NCBI GenBank assembly: GCA_015486075.1
Contig: WFSG01000011.1
Coordinates: 1-64,000 of the forward strand
Reading direction: 5' to 3'
DNA: 64,000 nucleotides
Source: Deltaproteobacteria bacterium
Lineage (GTDB): Bacteria > Desulfobacterota > Desulfomonilia > UBA1062
The notes beneath the pieces were generated by a model. It did no database searches and had not been told where the DNA came from. It was given only the letters and a program-made list of their open reading frames with translations. Shown here in pieces: positions 19,977 through 28,215 of this stretch. The translations under genes and the position numbers were made by a program. Within the stretch, counting starts at the first letter, position 1, and each line of letters begins with the position of its first letter.

Positions 19977-20868
19977 TATACCTTATGTCCTTGACTGGTA
20001 TACCCTTTTTCCCTGTACCTAGGCTTTCTCCTGCTATTACCTCCTCGCACTCCTCCCGTGTTATGACACCATTCGCATAGCTTAATGCCGAGCCCATCAT
20101 CTGGGTCGCCCTTGCAAGCGCTGCATTGAACAGGCCATCCAAGGATGCCTCCATCCACTGTCCTGTGATGAGGTCCCTGTAGGAAACATGCTCTGGAAAG
20201 TAAACACCCTTGATACGTGCATTGGTGTAAAAAAGGGCAAGGAATGGCCTGTTCCTTATAATCCCCAGCCTTCCCAGCATGAAAAAGGCCCAGAATGCGA
20301 GGCTGCTCTTGAAAAGGCGAGTGAACATGATCTGTCTAGAGACCATTTTTTTTACCAGGTTTCTTTTTATGCCGAACTGTTGGCTTATTATGTCGGCAAA
20401 AACAAGGTTGTCTAGGTCGGAAGGGCGTACGAGTCGATGCACAACTGGAGGTATTCCAAGCTTTATCTCCAGGGATGTCTCAAGGTGCCTGTGCATGTAT
20501 ACAGACTGGTCTCTCTTAGCGGGGTCGGTTTCATAGTAATTACCGGAGAGATAGTAGATTAGGGGATGAAAGGTTATGTCAAGTGCTGAGTGGGTTATGT
20601 AGCCCATTATGAAGGCAAGGTCCTTGGTGCCATGCGCTCTGTCCAGCATGTCGAAGATGATACTGTTTGTCGGATTTCCATCCTTGCCGTGCAGATAATC
20701 TGATATAAGGCTGATCCTTTCATCAGTGGAATAAAAGAAGGTGTCCGGTATAATCGACCCTAGGTAATATGATGACGTATTGTACACTAATAACTTTTTC
20801 AAGTCCAGGTCTTCCATCAGTGACATTGCCCTGTAGCTAAAGAAAAGGTGTGTGTTATCCTTTGGCAT
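19957..20868 (-). CDS. Zinc-dependent phospholipase C-like protein
   Basis: This 303-residue soluble protein shows spaced metal-binding candidates typical of the zinc-dependent phospholipase C/P1 nuclease-like family: NTHLFFSYRAM near the start, IIPDTFFYSTDE, YITHSALDITFHPL, and VYMHRHLETSLEIKLG. There is no signal peptide, so secreted phospholipase activity is doubtful. Members in environmental bacteria are mostly uncharacterised. The start follows a weak ribosome-binding site. It overlaps the exported unknown at its 3' end and is downstream of the hybrid kinase with 140 bases between. Confidence 0.65.
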   Translation of the reverse strand: MPKDNTHLFFSYRAMSLMEDLDLKKLLVYNTSSYYLGSIIPDTFFYSTDERISLISDYLHGKDGNPTNSIIFDMLDRAHGTKDLAFIMGYITHSALDITFHPLIYYLSGNYYETDPAKRDQSVYMHRHLETSLEIKLGIPPVVHRLVRPSDLDNLVFADIISQQFGIKRNLVKKMVSRQIMFTRLFKSSLAFWAFFMLGRLGIIRNRPFLALFYTNARIKGVYFPEHVSYRDLITGQWMEASLDGLFNAALARATQMMGSALSYANGVITREECEEVIAGESLGTGKKGIPVKDIRYTIENEV

Positions 20869-21008
20869 GGTATTTACAGGTTACCATCCCTTTACTGCTT
20901 CGTGCAAATGTAAAAATGTGAAACCGGGCGATGCCGGACGAATACATTGTTCGAGATGGCATTGGATGTGTTGTTAAGCAAAGATGCCACATGCATCTAG
21001 GTATCTGA

Positions 21009-23897
21009 CTAGGCATCAAGAGCGTTTTTCACGGCTCTACCCAGCTTATTCAGGGTGTACGGCTTCTTGAGGTAAAAACCTACCCCAAGGGTCTGCGCTT
21101 CCTTGACCCTTTCTGTCTCTGCATACCCGCTTACTATGATTGCCTTCTGGCCCGGACGTATCTTTATTATCCTTTTGTAGGTCTCCAGCCCGTCGATGCC
21201 TGGTTCCATTATCATGTCAAGTATAACAAGATCCACGTAATTTTCCTTGAGAAATTCCACCGCCTTCTCTCCGCTGTCGACGGCGATTACCGTGTAGCCA
21301 AGCCTTCCAAGAAGTGCAGATGCAATGTCCCTCTGCTGCCCGATGTCATCCACGACAAGTATCTTCCCATCACCCATGTAGTCTTCCATGTTGCCTGCTT
21401 CCAACTTTGTCGTGGCCTGTTTCCTTGTGATAGGGAAATACAGCTCGAAGCGAGTTCCCTTGCCTATATCGGTATGTATGTCTATGAAAGCATTGTGGTC
21501 CTTTACCGTGCCCCAAACAACGGCTAGGCCCAGGCCGCTTCCACTCATCCCCATGACCTTTTTAGTGTAAAAGGGTTCGAATATCTTTGGCAGATCATCT
21601 TGGGATATACCATCCCCGGTATCTGAAACGCTGAGCACAGAGTATTCCCCTTCCTTTATGGTCTCGTAACCTTCCACGGGCTTCTCCAGGTAGACGCTCT
21701 TCGTGGAGATAGTTATCTCTCCGTTAGCCGGGCCCATGGCCTCTGCAGCATTTGACACGAGGTTCATGAGGGTCTTTGAAAGGTGTACCGGGGACCCTAG
21801 TATGTTAAGCAGGTCAGGGTCGAGGTCTGTTTCGACAACGATGTCCGGGTAGTCCTGCATGAGCCTTTTGTATTCCGGACTTTTCAGGTAATCCCTTACC
21901 ACAGAGTTGAGGTTTACCACCTCGGAGACAGTAACACCTCTCCTTGCCATGGTCAGGAGATCCTGTACAACGGCGGCTGCCTTTTCTCCGGATTTCTGAA
22001 TGGCAAGAATGGGTTTTCTCAGGGAGCTATCCTCGGGTACCTGCATGAGGAGCAGGTCAGGGTAACTTACTATACCTGTGAGTATGTTGTTGAGGTCATG
22101 TGCTACGCCTCCTGCTAGCCTGCCAAGGGCCTCCATCTTCTGTGCCCTCTGGAGCTGTGCCTCAAGGTTCTTTTTCTCCTGCTCGGCCAGCCTTAGCTTC
22201 GTGATATCGCTCCCTATGCACAGCACCTCATTGACCGAGTCTTTGTCGAACATGGGTTTAAATGTCCATGCAATAAACACAGTATCCCCGTTTTTTAACA
22301 TGGCCTTGTTCTCGCTTACCGTGTGCCTGTCTGGGTTAAGCCCAAGGTCTTCAATGAGCTTGTTGAGGCCCAGCTTGTTTTCTGTAGTATCAGGCACGAT
22401 GGTCCCTATTACGTTTTTCCCTATTATTTCATCAGATCTGTATCCGAAGAATTTCTGCGCAAACTCGTTAAAAAACGTTACCTTTCCGGTCTTGTCCATC
22501 TGGAGGATTATACTGTGTGCATTCTCTACTAGGTCGCGGTACTTCTTTTCGCTCTCCTGTAATATCTGGTATGATATTGCGTTTATAATGCTTATGGCCA
22601 TCTGCGAGGCAATACCGGTCAGGAGGTTTATGTCTGTCTGTGTGAGTGGCCGCATGCTTCTGACGTTATCAACGATAAGAAGGCCGAGGGATTCCTTTTC
22701 GTAGACAATAGGTATGCATATGAAAGATCTGGCATTCATCTTCTTTGCAAATTCCTGGCTTCTCTTGGAGAGATCGCTTTCTATCTCTGATATATCGCTT
22801 ATCAGGACAGGCTTCTGTTCCCTGTATGATTGTACGAAGACGCCCCTTGATTGCGGATTATCAAGGTGGAACTCGGTATCTTCCAGGAGGTCCATCTGCT
22901 GCGAGGTATAGCCGAAACCTGCCATGTATACGAGCCTTGTTTTTTCAGGGTTTGCAAGCATGACCATGCCCCTGTCAAAGTCCATTCGCTTTTCGATGAT
23001 GCACATTACCGTGGTTATGACCTTCTTTATATCAAGGTGTGATGCTGCTGCCTCACCTATCTCCTGCACAAGGAGCGCGTTGTTGTAACGTGTGTTTATT
23101 TCCTCAATAAGTTCCCTTGCCACTTCACCCTGGGTTTTAAGCGTCCTTGTGAGCTCGGACTTCTCTATACGCTCAGAGATCAAAGAGAGACTTATGATAC
23201 CGAATACAGCGGTTATATCCATACCCACCCAGTAGGCCAGCGGGAGAAGTAGTACAATGGCTGGCTGGACAAGTAATGAAAAGAGGATCAGGTAGTTTCT
23301 TGTCTGCCTCCATGCGATGTGCGGTAACTTCTTCCATGATACAATATACCTGCACTGGCTTGCCCCCTTGTGAAAACACTCAGGGTGCTCTATGTGGGCA
23401 TACTCGCCGGTGAACAGCTTTGCAAGGGATTCAAACGTGCCGATCCTGTTTTCGCACTGGTACGGTTTCTCCTTTACCCCTGGGCCGGGCCTCGCTATTA
23501 TCTCAACCTTGTTTTTCGCGACCTTCCTGGTTTTTATAGTCGCTCCCTTGCTCATGATGGGGTAGAGCTTTTCCATCAACAAGTAGGTCTGGACAGGGCC
23601 GATCATACCAAGTGTATATTGCTTGGCAGCACCGAGAGCCTCCGAAGACACGGCATAGCGGCCTGCATCCCTAGCAATATTCTCGTTCCCCGTGAGCCTG
23701 ACAAGGATTTCGTTGAAGCGGTCTGCCTGTTCCTGGTCAAACCAATGGGCTGGGTCATTAACCTCGTACCTGGTCATGTTTGCATATTCTAATGCCTTGT
23801 CCACATCTACATCAGGGTGATACTGGGCCATGTATTCGAGGAAAATCTTCATTATCCTGCTGTTGTAGAGAGCTTTCTTGCTATTCACTTCATTCAC
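21009..23897 (-). CDS. Hybrid sensor histidine kinase: V4R-like sensor, two TM, GAF, PAS, kinase, receiver
   Basis: This 962-residue kinase has an N-terminal domain of about 190 residues ending in ECFHKGASQCRYIVSW, a Cys/Gly pattern reminiscent of V4R small-molecule-binding domains. Two membrane helices follow (around LILFSLLVQPAIVLLLPLAY and ITAVFGIISLSLI), then a GAF domain, a PAS domain (YRDLVENAHSIILQM to VLCIGSDIT), a phospho-acceptor His in GGVAHDLNNILTG, an ATP-binding domain (SDTGDGISQDDLPKIF, GSGLGLAVV) and a C-terminal receiver with the Asp in VDLVILDMIMEPG. It is likely a redox or ligand sensor; no dedicated partner gene adjoins it. The N-terminal domain recurs, to my knowledge, in deltaproteobacterial kinases. 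Confidence 0.82.
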   Translation of the reverse strand: MNEVNSKKALYNSRIMKIFLEYMAQYHPDVDVDKALEYANMTRYEVNDPAHWFDQEQADRFNEILVRLTGNENIARDAGRYAVSSEALGAAKQYTLGMIGPVQTYLLMEKLYPIMSKGATIKTRKVAKNKVEIIARPGPGVKEKPYQCENRIGTFESLAKLFTGEYAHIEHPECFHKGASQCRYIVSWKKLPHIAWRQTRNYLILFSLLVQPAIVLLLPLAYWVGMDITAVFGIISLSLISERIEKSELTRTLKTQGEVARELIEEINTRYNNALLVQEIGEAAASHLDIKKVITTVMCIIEKRMDFDRGMVMLANPEKTRLVYMAGFGYTSQQMDLLEDTEFHLDNPQSRGVFVQSYREQKPVLISDISEIESDLSKRSQEFAKKMNARSFICIPIVYEKESLGLLIVDNVRSMRPLTQTDINLLTGIASQMAISIINAISYQILQESEKKYRDLVENAHSIILQMDKTGKVTFFNEFAQKFFGYRSDEIIGKNVIGTIVPDTTENKLGLNKLIEDLGLNPDRHTVSENKAMLKNGDTVFIAWTFKPMFDKDSVNEVLCIGSDITKLRLAEQEKKNLEAQLQRAQKMEALGRLAGGVAHDLNNILTGIVSYPDLLLMQVPEDSSLRKPILAIQKSGEKAAAVVQDLLTMARRGVTVSEVVNLNSVVRDYLKSPEYKRLMQDYPDIVVETDLDPDLLNILGSPVHLSKTLMNLVSNAAEAMGPANGEITISTKSVYLEKPVEGYETIKEGEYSVLSVSDTGDGISQDDLPKIFEPFYTKKVMGMSGSGLGLAVVWGTVKDHNAFIDIHTDIGKGTRFELYFPITRKQATTKLEAGNMEDYMGDGKILVVDDIGQQRDIASALLGRLGYTVIAVDSGEKAVEFLKENYVDLVILDMIMEPGIDGLETYKRIIKIRPGQKAIIVSGYAETERVKEAQTLGVGFYLKKPYTLNKLGRAVKNALDA

Positions 23898-23987
23898 ACC
23901 TGGTTTAAGTCAATGTCTTGGTTGCTCTTATCCTTTTATGGGTTATCGTCATCTCTCAAGGTTTTCTGAAATTAGTGTACCGGACAA

Positions 23988-24205
23988 TTCGGCTATCAGT
24001 TTTCAGATGAAGGAGACAAGGTTCAAATGGACTGAATGGCAAGGTTATGGGTACAAGGCGTAAGGCACGAGGCACAAGGCTAGATAATACATCGGCTTTC
24101 TCTTGGCCTTGCTTGAGGGGTAAAACAAGCCCCAGCAAGGTTACTGGCCATTAACTTCAGTTCCTTACCTTGAGTCCCGATACCTTACGCCCTACGGCCT
24201 CATAC
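23988..24205. repeat. Intergenic heptamer repeat element B (inverted arrays plus hairpin)
   Basis: The 329-base gap between two minus-strand genes (23898-24226) holds no gene. It contains a perfectly phased heptamer run ACAAGGC-GTAAGGC-ACGAGGC-ACAAGGC at 24053-24080 and an opposing run of CCTTA/CCCTA-type heptamers at about 24152-24205. Between them lies a hairpin with CCTTGCT (24107-24113) and GGGG pairing with CCCC and AGCAAGG (24134-24140). Upstream, a CTATCAG/TTTTCAG motif and ACAAGGTTCAAAT (about 23990-24028) recur in the element at 34360. Confidence 0.7.
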
Positions 24206-24226
24206 CATGTTTTTTGCTGCTGGTAT

Positions 24227-25639
24227 CTAAGACATCCCCGGTTCAGTGGGCTCAGGCTGATCAGTATAGAATTCCAAGTCAACAGCCTTTGTTGCTGCCT
24301 CTACTATAGCATTTCTTGCCGGCAGGTGCGATTGCCAAGGCTGTGCAGAGTAGCTGAGCTCAGCCAGGTCCTGGGCGCTAAATCCATGTTGTATAGAGAG
24401 TGTGAGCAGGTCTACACGTTCTGCAACTGCCTCCGTTGCCAGCACCTGTCCTCCCAGCAGCCTCTTCGTACCTTTTTCGAATATAAGTTTTATTCTTACA
24501 ATTCCGGCATCTGGCATCATTGGGAAACGTGCCGTGGTCTCTCCATAGGTTACGAAAACGTCAAAGTTTCTTGCCCTTGCAATACGCTCGGAAAAACCGG
24601 TACCTCCCACCCTTAGCTTTCCGACCACAGTAGCAGCCCCATTGAAATAGCCCCTGTACCTTGCAGGTAGCCCAAGCATGTCTCGGGCCGCTACCTTTGC
24701 CATGGGTACCGCGTTCGTTGCCAGCTTCCCACCTATGGGCTTGCCATCAATGCCTGACTTGAAATGCACGCAGTCACCTACTGCCCATACGCCTGGTAGA
24801 CTCGTCCTCATGTGTTCGTCAACCACTATGCCGTCTTTTTCTATCTCGATGCCCGTATCCTTAAACAGGTCTATGTCAGGTCTCATCCCAATACCAAACA
24901 CCACAAAGTCGCGGCCTTCTTCAAGCTCTATCGTGGACCCGTCAGACAGCTCGACCCCTGCCACAAATTCCTTACCCTTTAATGCCTTCAGGCTTATTCC
25001 TAGGTGTAGAATTATCCCTGCATCCCTCAGCTCTTCTATTATTGGCTCTGCCATGTCCTCGTCCAGAAGCTGGGGGAGGGGATAAGGCATCATCTCTACA
25101 AGGTGTGTCTCAAAACCGTGTGCCCGGTAGGCAAGTGCCTGTTCAATACCTATTGCGCCTGCACCAACAACAACAGCCTTGGGCGTGCTAGTTTTAGACT
25201 TATGTTTGCCTTCCTCTACTGCTTTTATTATTGCCCTTGTATCGTCCTCTGTCTTTACCGTGAATATACGGCCAAGCTCGTTACCAGGAACAGGTGGTAC
25301 GAAGGGCCTGGCGCCTGTTGCTATAAGCAGCTTGTCAAAGCGAATCTGTGAACCGTCCTCAATGGTTACCACCTTGTTCTTTAGATCTGCCTGCACTGCC
25401 TTCTGGCGTACTAGAATACCACCCACACCCGTGATGAGCTCGTCTTTTTTGAAGGTTCTATCTATGGGGAAGAGACCTTCTATTGCATAGGGGATAGCAC
25501 AGTATACCATGGAATGTGTCTCTGGCCTGAGTACAACTACCTTTGTATCAGGGCTGTAATGCTTTATGGTATTTGTGCACTGTATGCCACCAGGTCCTCC
25601 ACCGATAATAAGTACTTCTGCTTGCTGTAGGTCTTCCAT
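24227..25639 (-). CDS. CoA-disulfide reductase/NADH oxidase-family flavoprotein
   Basis: This 470-residue pyridine nucleotide-disulfide oxidoreductase has an FAD fold (VLIIGGGPGGIQCTNTI), a single active-site cysteine in YCAIPY (Cys47, matching the SCxxPY motif of CoA-disulfide reductases and NADH oxidases), an NAD(P) fold (VVVGAGAIGIEQALAYRAHG) and the second FAD segment VWAVGDCVH. The C-terminal dimerisation domain is present (RLLGGQVLA). Single-cysteine members reduce CoA disulfide, polysulfide or O2; which applies here cannot be told. ATG at 25639 was chosen because GGAGG lies seven bases upstream; an upstream in-frame start at 25705 has weaker support. Confidence 0.78.
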   Translation of the reverse strand: MEDLQQAEVLIIGGGPGGIQCTNTIKHYSPDTKVVVLRPETHSMVYCAIPYAIEGLFPIDRTFKKDELITGVGGILVRQKAVQADLKNKVVTIEDGSQIRFDKLLIATGARPFVPPVPGNELGRIFTVKTEDDTRAIIKAVEEGKHKSKTSTPKAVVVGAGAIGIEQALAYRAHGFETHLVEMMPYPLPQLLDEDMAEPIIEELRDAGIILHLGISLKALKGKEFVAGVELSDGSTIELEEGRDFVVFGIGMRPDIDLFKDTGIEIEKDGIVVDEHMRTSLPGVWAVGDCVHFKSGIDGKPIGGKLATNAVPMAKVAARDMLGLPARYRGYFNGAATVVGKLRVGGTGFSERIARARNFDVFVTYGETTARFPMMPDAGIVRIKLIFEKGTKRLLGGQVLATEAVAERVDLLTLSIQHGFSAQDLAELSYSAQPWQSHLPARNAIVEAATKAVDLEFYTDQPEPTEPGMS

Positions 25640-25759
25640 TGTGTATCCTCCGTATCTTGAATTTCCGGGCTGTATCTTGAAGCGAGGATCATCATTGTTA
25701 TTCATGATCCAGTGGGATTTCAGGATAAGCCGGGTTTATCTTTTATGAAAATCTCATCT

Positions 25760-27130
25760 TTAGAAGCTGTACCTTAACCTAAGGTATATATTTTTATTGT
25801 TTTTGAGTTGGCCGAATTCCGTATACTTGTAATCTCCCCAGAAGTAGTTTGCACCAAGGGTTACCTTGGTAGCGTCTGTTACGTCATATGCCAGGGATGT
25901 TCTGAAATAGCCATCCTTGTCAGTAGGGCTGTAAAACAGGAAGTTGTTGAAATAGAGCGTCTGGTTTAAGAACTTCTTGTTCGCACTGAACGTGAGCAGG
26001 TGTTGGTGCTCATCCACGCGCTTGGTCCCGATAGGTAAAGTCCTTTTGTACCTTCCGTACTTTAACATCTGCTCGTACTGCCACTGGAATCCAAGGGTCA
26101 AGTCGTTACCCATATCCTGGGAGTAGCCAAACAATGTCTTTATGGAAGAATTGGGAATGAATGGATTGTTTCCCGACCTATCTTCCCTAGAGTCAAGGTA
26201 GCCTGCTTCAAAGCTGCCGATGCCCCTTAAGAATGGCCCCCTAACGCTGAAGCCGTAGACATTCAGCTTGGGGTAGTAGATGGTGCAAGTGTAGGGGTTC
26301 TTTACACCCCTGGGGTTTGTGTAAAAACCATGGTAGAGGTAAAAAGCCCACTCGGTCGAGCCTTTCTGGCCGTAGAACCTGAATGCCTCCTGGGTGTTTC
26401 TCAGTATGGATGGTCTTCTATGTTTTGTGATCAAACTATCTTTTCCTGCGTACCTTGCCAGGAAGGGATCATAGAAGGATAACCTGGAGCCGTTCACGGT
26501 CTTGTTTGCCTCGAATACGGGGATGACTACGATATCCGTCCAGAATAGCTTGCCAAAGTATGAGGCCTTTACTGCCCATGATGGCGCCTTCAGGTATTCG
26601 TCGTCCCTGCCAGAGAAAAAAGAGACATAGTCCTTTGGGAATACATCGTTTATGAAGAGATAGTCGCCGGTACCCCATGTGAGTATCTGCCTGCCCACCT
26701 TTAGGTCAAGATCCTGGGCTGGTGAGAGAGCTAGGTTTAGTTCCCTTAAGATGAGTGAAGCACGGCTTTCATCTTCCCTGTCCTTGTAAAAAACCGATGG
26801 AGAGCCGTTTCGATATTCATCCAACAGAAATTCCCCCTTGAAGGTGAATATAGAGTTCCAGTTGGCCAGTATGGCAGGCTTTTCAGGATACTGAGTAAGC
26901 TTGAGCTGGCCACGTTCTTCAAAAAGATTGTAGTGGGGATGGTCAGTCCTGGAGTCCCCGAATCTTGCGCCATAGGCAAACTCGGTAAAGCCATGAAGGT
27001 CGCCCAAGATACCCATACCGTAAAGGTTAAAAGCGGCCAGAATGAAAATAAGGCTAATTACAATTATACTTGCCAACTTCATTGATAAACCACTTGAGGG
27101 CTTTTTCTTAAGAGATACGTGCTTTGCCAT
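25760..27130 (-). CDS. Outer-membrane beta-barrel protein (DUF1302-like)
   Basis: This 456-residue protein has an N-terminal signal anchor (LASIIVISLIFILAAFNLYG), many alternating amphipathic strands rich in aromatic residues, and a terminal Phe (YLRLRYSF) as expected for BAM-assembled barrels. The block RQILTWGTGDYLFINDVFP resembles the conserved motif in DUF1302-type porins. It is the last gene of a triad with a LolA-like protein and an RND exporter, which argues for an outer-membrane partner of lipid or hydrophobic-molecule export. The basic segment before the signal helix is long, so the start could be downstream at the Met of LSMKLAS. Confidence 0.7.
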   Translation of the reverse strand: MAKHVSLKKKPSSGLSMKLASIIVISLIFILAAFNLYGMGILGDLHGFTEFAYGARFGDSRTDHPHYNLFEERGQLKLTQYPEKPAILANWNSIFTFKGEFLLDEYRNGSPSVFYKDREDESRASLILRELNLALSPAQDLDLKVGRQILTWGTGDYLFINDVFPKDYVSFFSGRDDEYLKAPSWAVKASYFGKLFWTDIVVIPVFEANKTVNGSRLSFYDPFLARYAGKDSLITKHRRPSILRNTQEAFRFYGQKGSTEWAFYLYHGFYTNPRGVKNPYTCTIYYPKLNVYGFSVRGPFLRGIGSFEAGYLDSREDRSGNNPFIPNSSIKTLFGYSQDMGNDLTLGFQWQYEQMLKYGRYKRTLPIGTKRVDEHQHLLTFSANKKFLNQTLYFNNFLFYSPTDKDGYFRTSLAYDVTDATKVTLGANYFWGDYKYTEFGQLKNNKNIYLRLRYSF

Positions 27131-27281
27131 TTTACAGCACCCCGTTTATTCTTCTCCTGCCATTACTGAGAAGTCATCCTTGTGCATGTCCCTATGTCCA
27201 CTTCCCACCATGGTATCAAAAGATCCCCTAAAACTTTTTATGCCATTTTCCCGGAAAGCGTTATCCATGTTTTAGCCTATT

Positions 27282-27385
27282 CAAGCTTGTATCTTATAAG
27301 CTATGCCTTGGGACCCGGGACTTTGTTTCTTTGTCCCCTCTGTCGTCTCCTTGAACCTTGTTTTCTCGGCTTAGCCTGATGCCTA
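27282..27385. repeat. Intergenic heptamer repeat element C
   Basis: Between the beta-barrel and LolA-like genes, the plus strand reads as phased heptamers CTTGTAT-CTTATAA-GCTATGC-CTTGGGA-CCCGGGA from 27286, and CTCGGCT-TAGCCTG-ATGCCTA from 27365. The complement of 27320-27366 contains AAAACAAGGTTCAAGG and GGGACAAAGAAACAAAGTCC, matching ACAAGGTTCGAAT and GGACAAAGGAACAAAGTTT in the element at 34390-34430. No coding sequence is evident in the 256-base gap. Confidence 0.6.
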
Positions 27386-27386
27386 A

Positions 27387-28184
27387 TTACCTTCTCTTTA
27401 TCCACCTAACAGGAGGCTTTCTTAGGTATCTTTCCGTGAAGATACTATCACTCAGGTTGATATCATACTTTATCTTCTTGTAGGTAATAACCGTGTTGCT
27501 ACCCGAGGCCAGGTTTTCTGCCTTCATGAGTGTTATCGTGGGATAGCCCTGTATCACCTTTATGTTGCTACCCTCTATGACCTTGATCTTTTTGCCACCA
27601 GAATAGTATTCTCCCTTTACTGGCAAGAAGTTGTCCTTTCTTATCCACACATTGTAGTAGTCGAATTCCACGAACCTCTTATCCTTGGGTACATTCTTTA
27701 TAATGTAATAGGTTTTATCCTGGCCTATCAGTGTATGGACATCTTCATCCACTCCCCTACCTGAGACGTCCTCGTATACAAAGTCAGATCCCACGAAGCT
27801 CGATCGCTTGTCTGATGCAGCTATTCTTCTCACGAGGTCCAGCGCAGGAAGGTACAGCCACCTGTCGTCGTCCCTGCCTAGGTGCTTCCATACCATGTAG
27901 ACCATGTCCCTCACATCCTCGGGCTTGTAGAAATACACGTAGAACTTCTGCTCACCGCCTTCCTGTATGTCCTTTCTCAGTATGGTGAAATCCCTTATCC
28001 TTGTCCTTCCCTGGGAATCGGTTATCACCATGTGAACTTCGGCCATACCGTCTTTCCCGGCGTAGTAGGCAGCCTTGTTTGCCCTGTCAACTATGGCATC
28101 GGCACTAAGTGCTGCATAGGCAGATGAGCATAACATCAGAACCACGATAATAAGCATCGATGGCAAGAAAATTCTTTTCTTCAT
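27387..28184 (-). CDS. LolA-like outer membrane lipoprotein-sorting protein
   Basis: This 265-residue periplasmic protein has a clear signal peptide (LPSMLIIVVLMLCSSAYA) and the conserved features of the COG2834 lipoprotein-sorting-like family, such as the DGMAEVHMVITDSQG beginning, FYVYFYKPEDVRDMVYMVW, DDRWLYLPALDLVRRIAASD, RSSFVGSDFVYED and FDYYNVWIRKDNFLPVK. These proteins share the LolA/LolB open-barrel fold and bind acyl chains. It is encoded 31 bases downstream of an RND permease, a frequent pairing, and probably acts as its periplasmic lipid carrier rather than as general LolA. Confidence 0.8.
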   Translation of the reverse strand: MKKRIFLPSMLIIVVLMLCSSAYAALSADAIVDRANKAAYYAGKDGMAEVHMVITDSQGRTRIRDFTILRKDIQEGGEQKFYVYFYKPEDVRDMVYMVWKHLGRDDDRWLYLPALDLVRRIAASDKRSSFVGSDFVYEDVSGRGVDEDVHTLIGQDKTYYIIKNVPKDKRFVEFDYYNVWIRKDNFLPVKGEYYSGGKKIKVIEGSNIKVIQGYPTITLMKAENLASGSNTVITYKKIKYDINLSDSIFTERYLRKPPVRWIKRR

Positions 28185-28215
28185 ATTCGTCCTCCCTCCT
28201 TGGGATGTCTTTTTT

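Noticed and set aside
23988-24205. CRISPR array
   Set aside because: The units are seven bases, contiguous and degenerate, with no conserved repeats of 25-40 bases and no spacers or cas genes.
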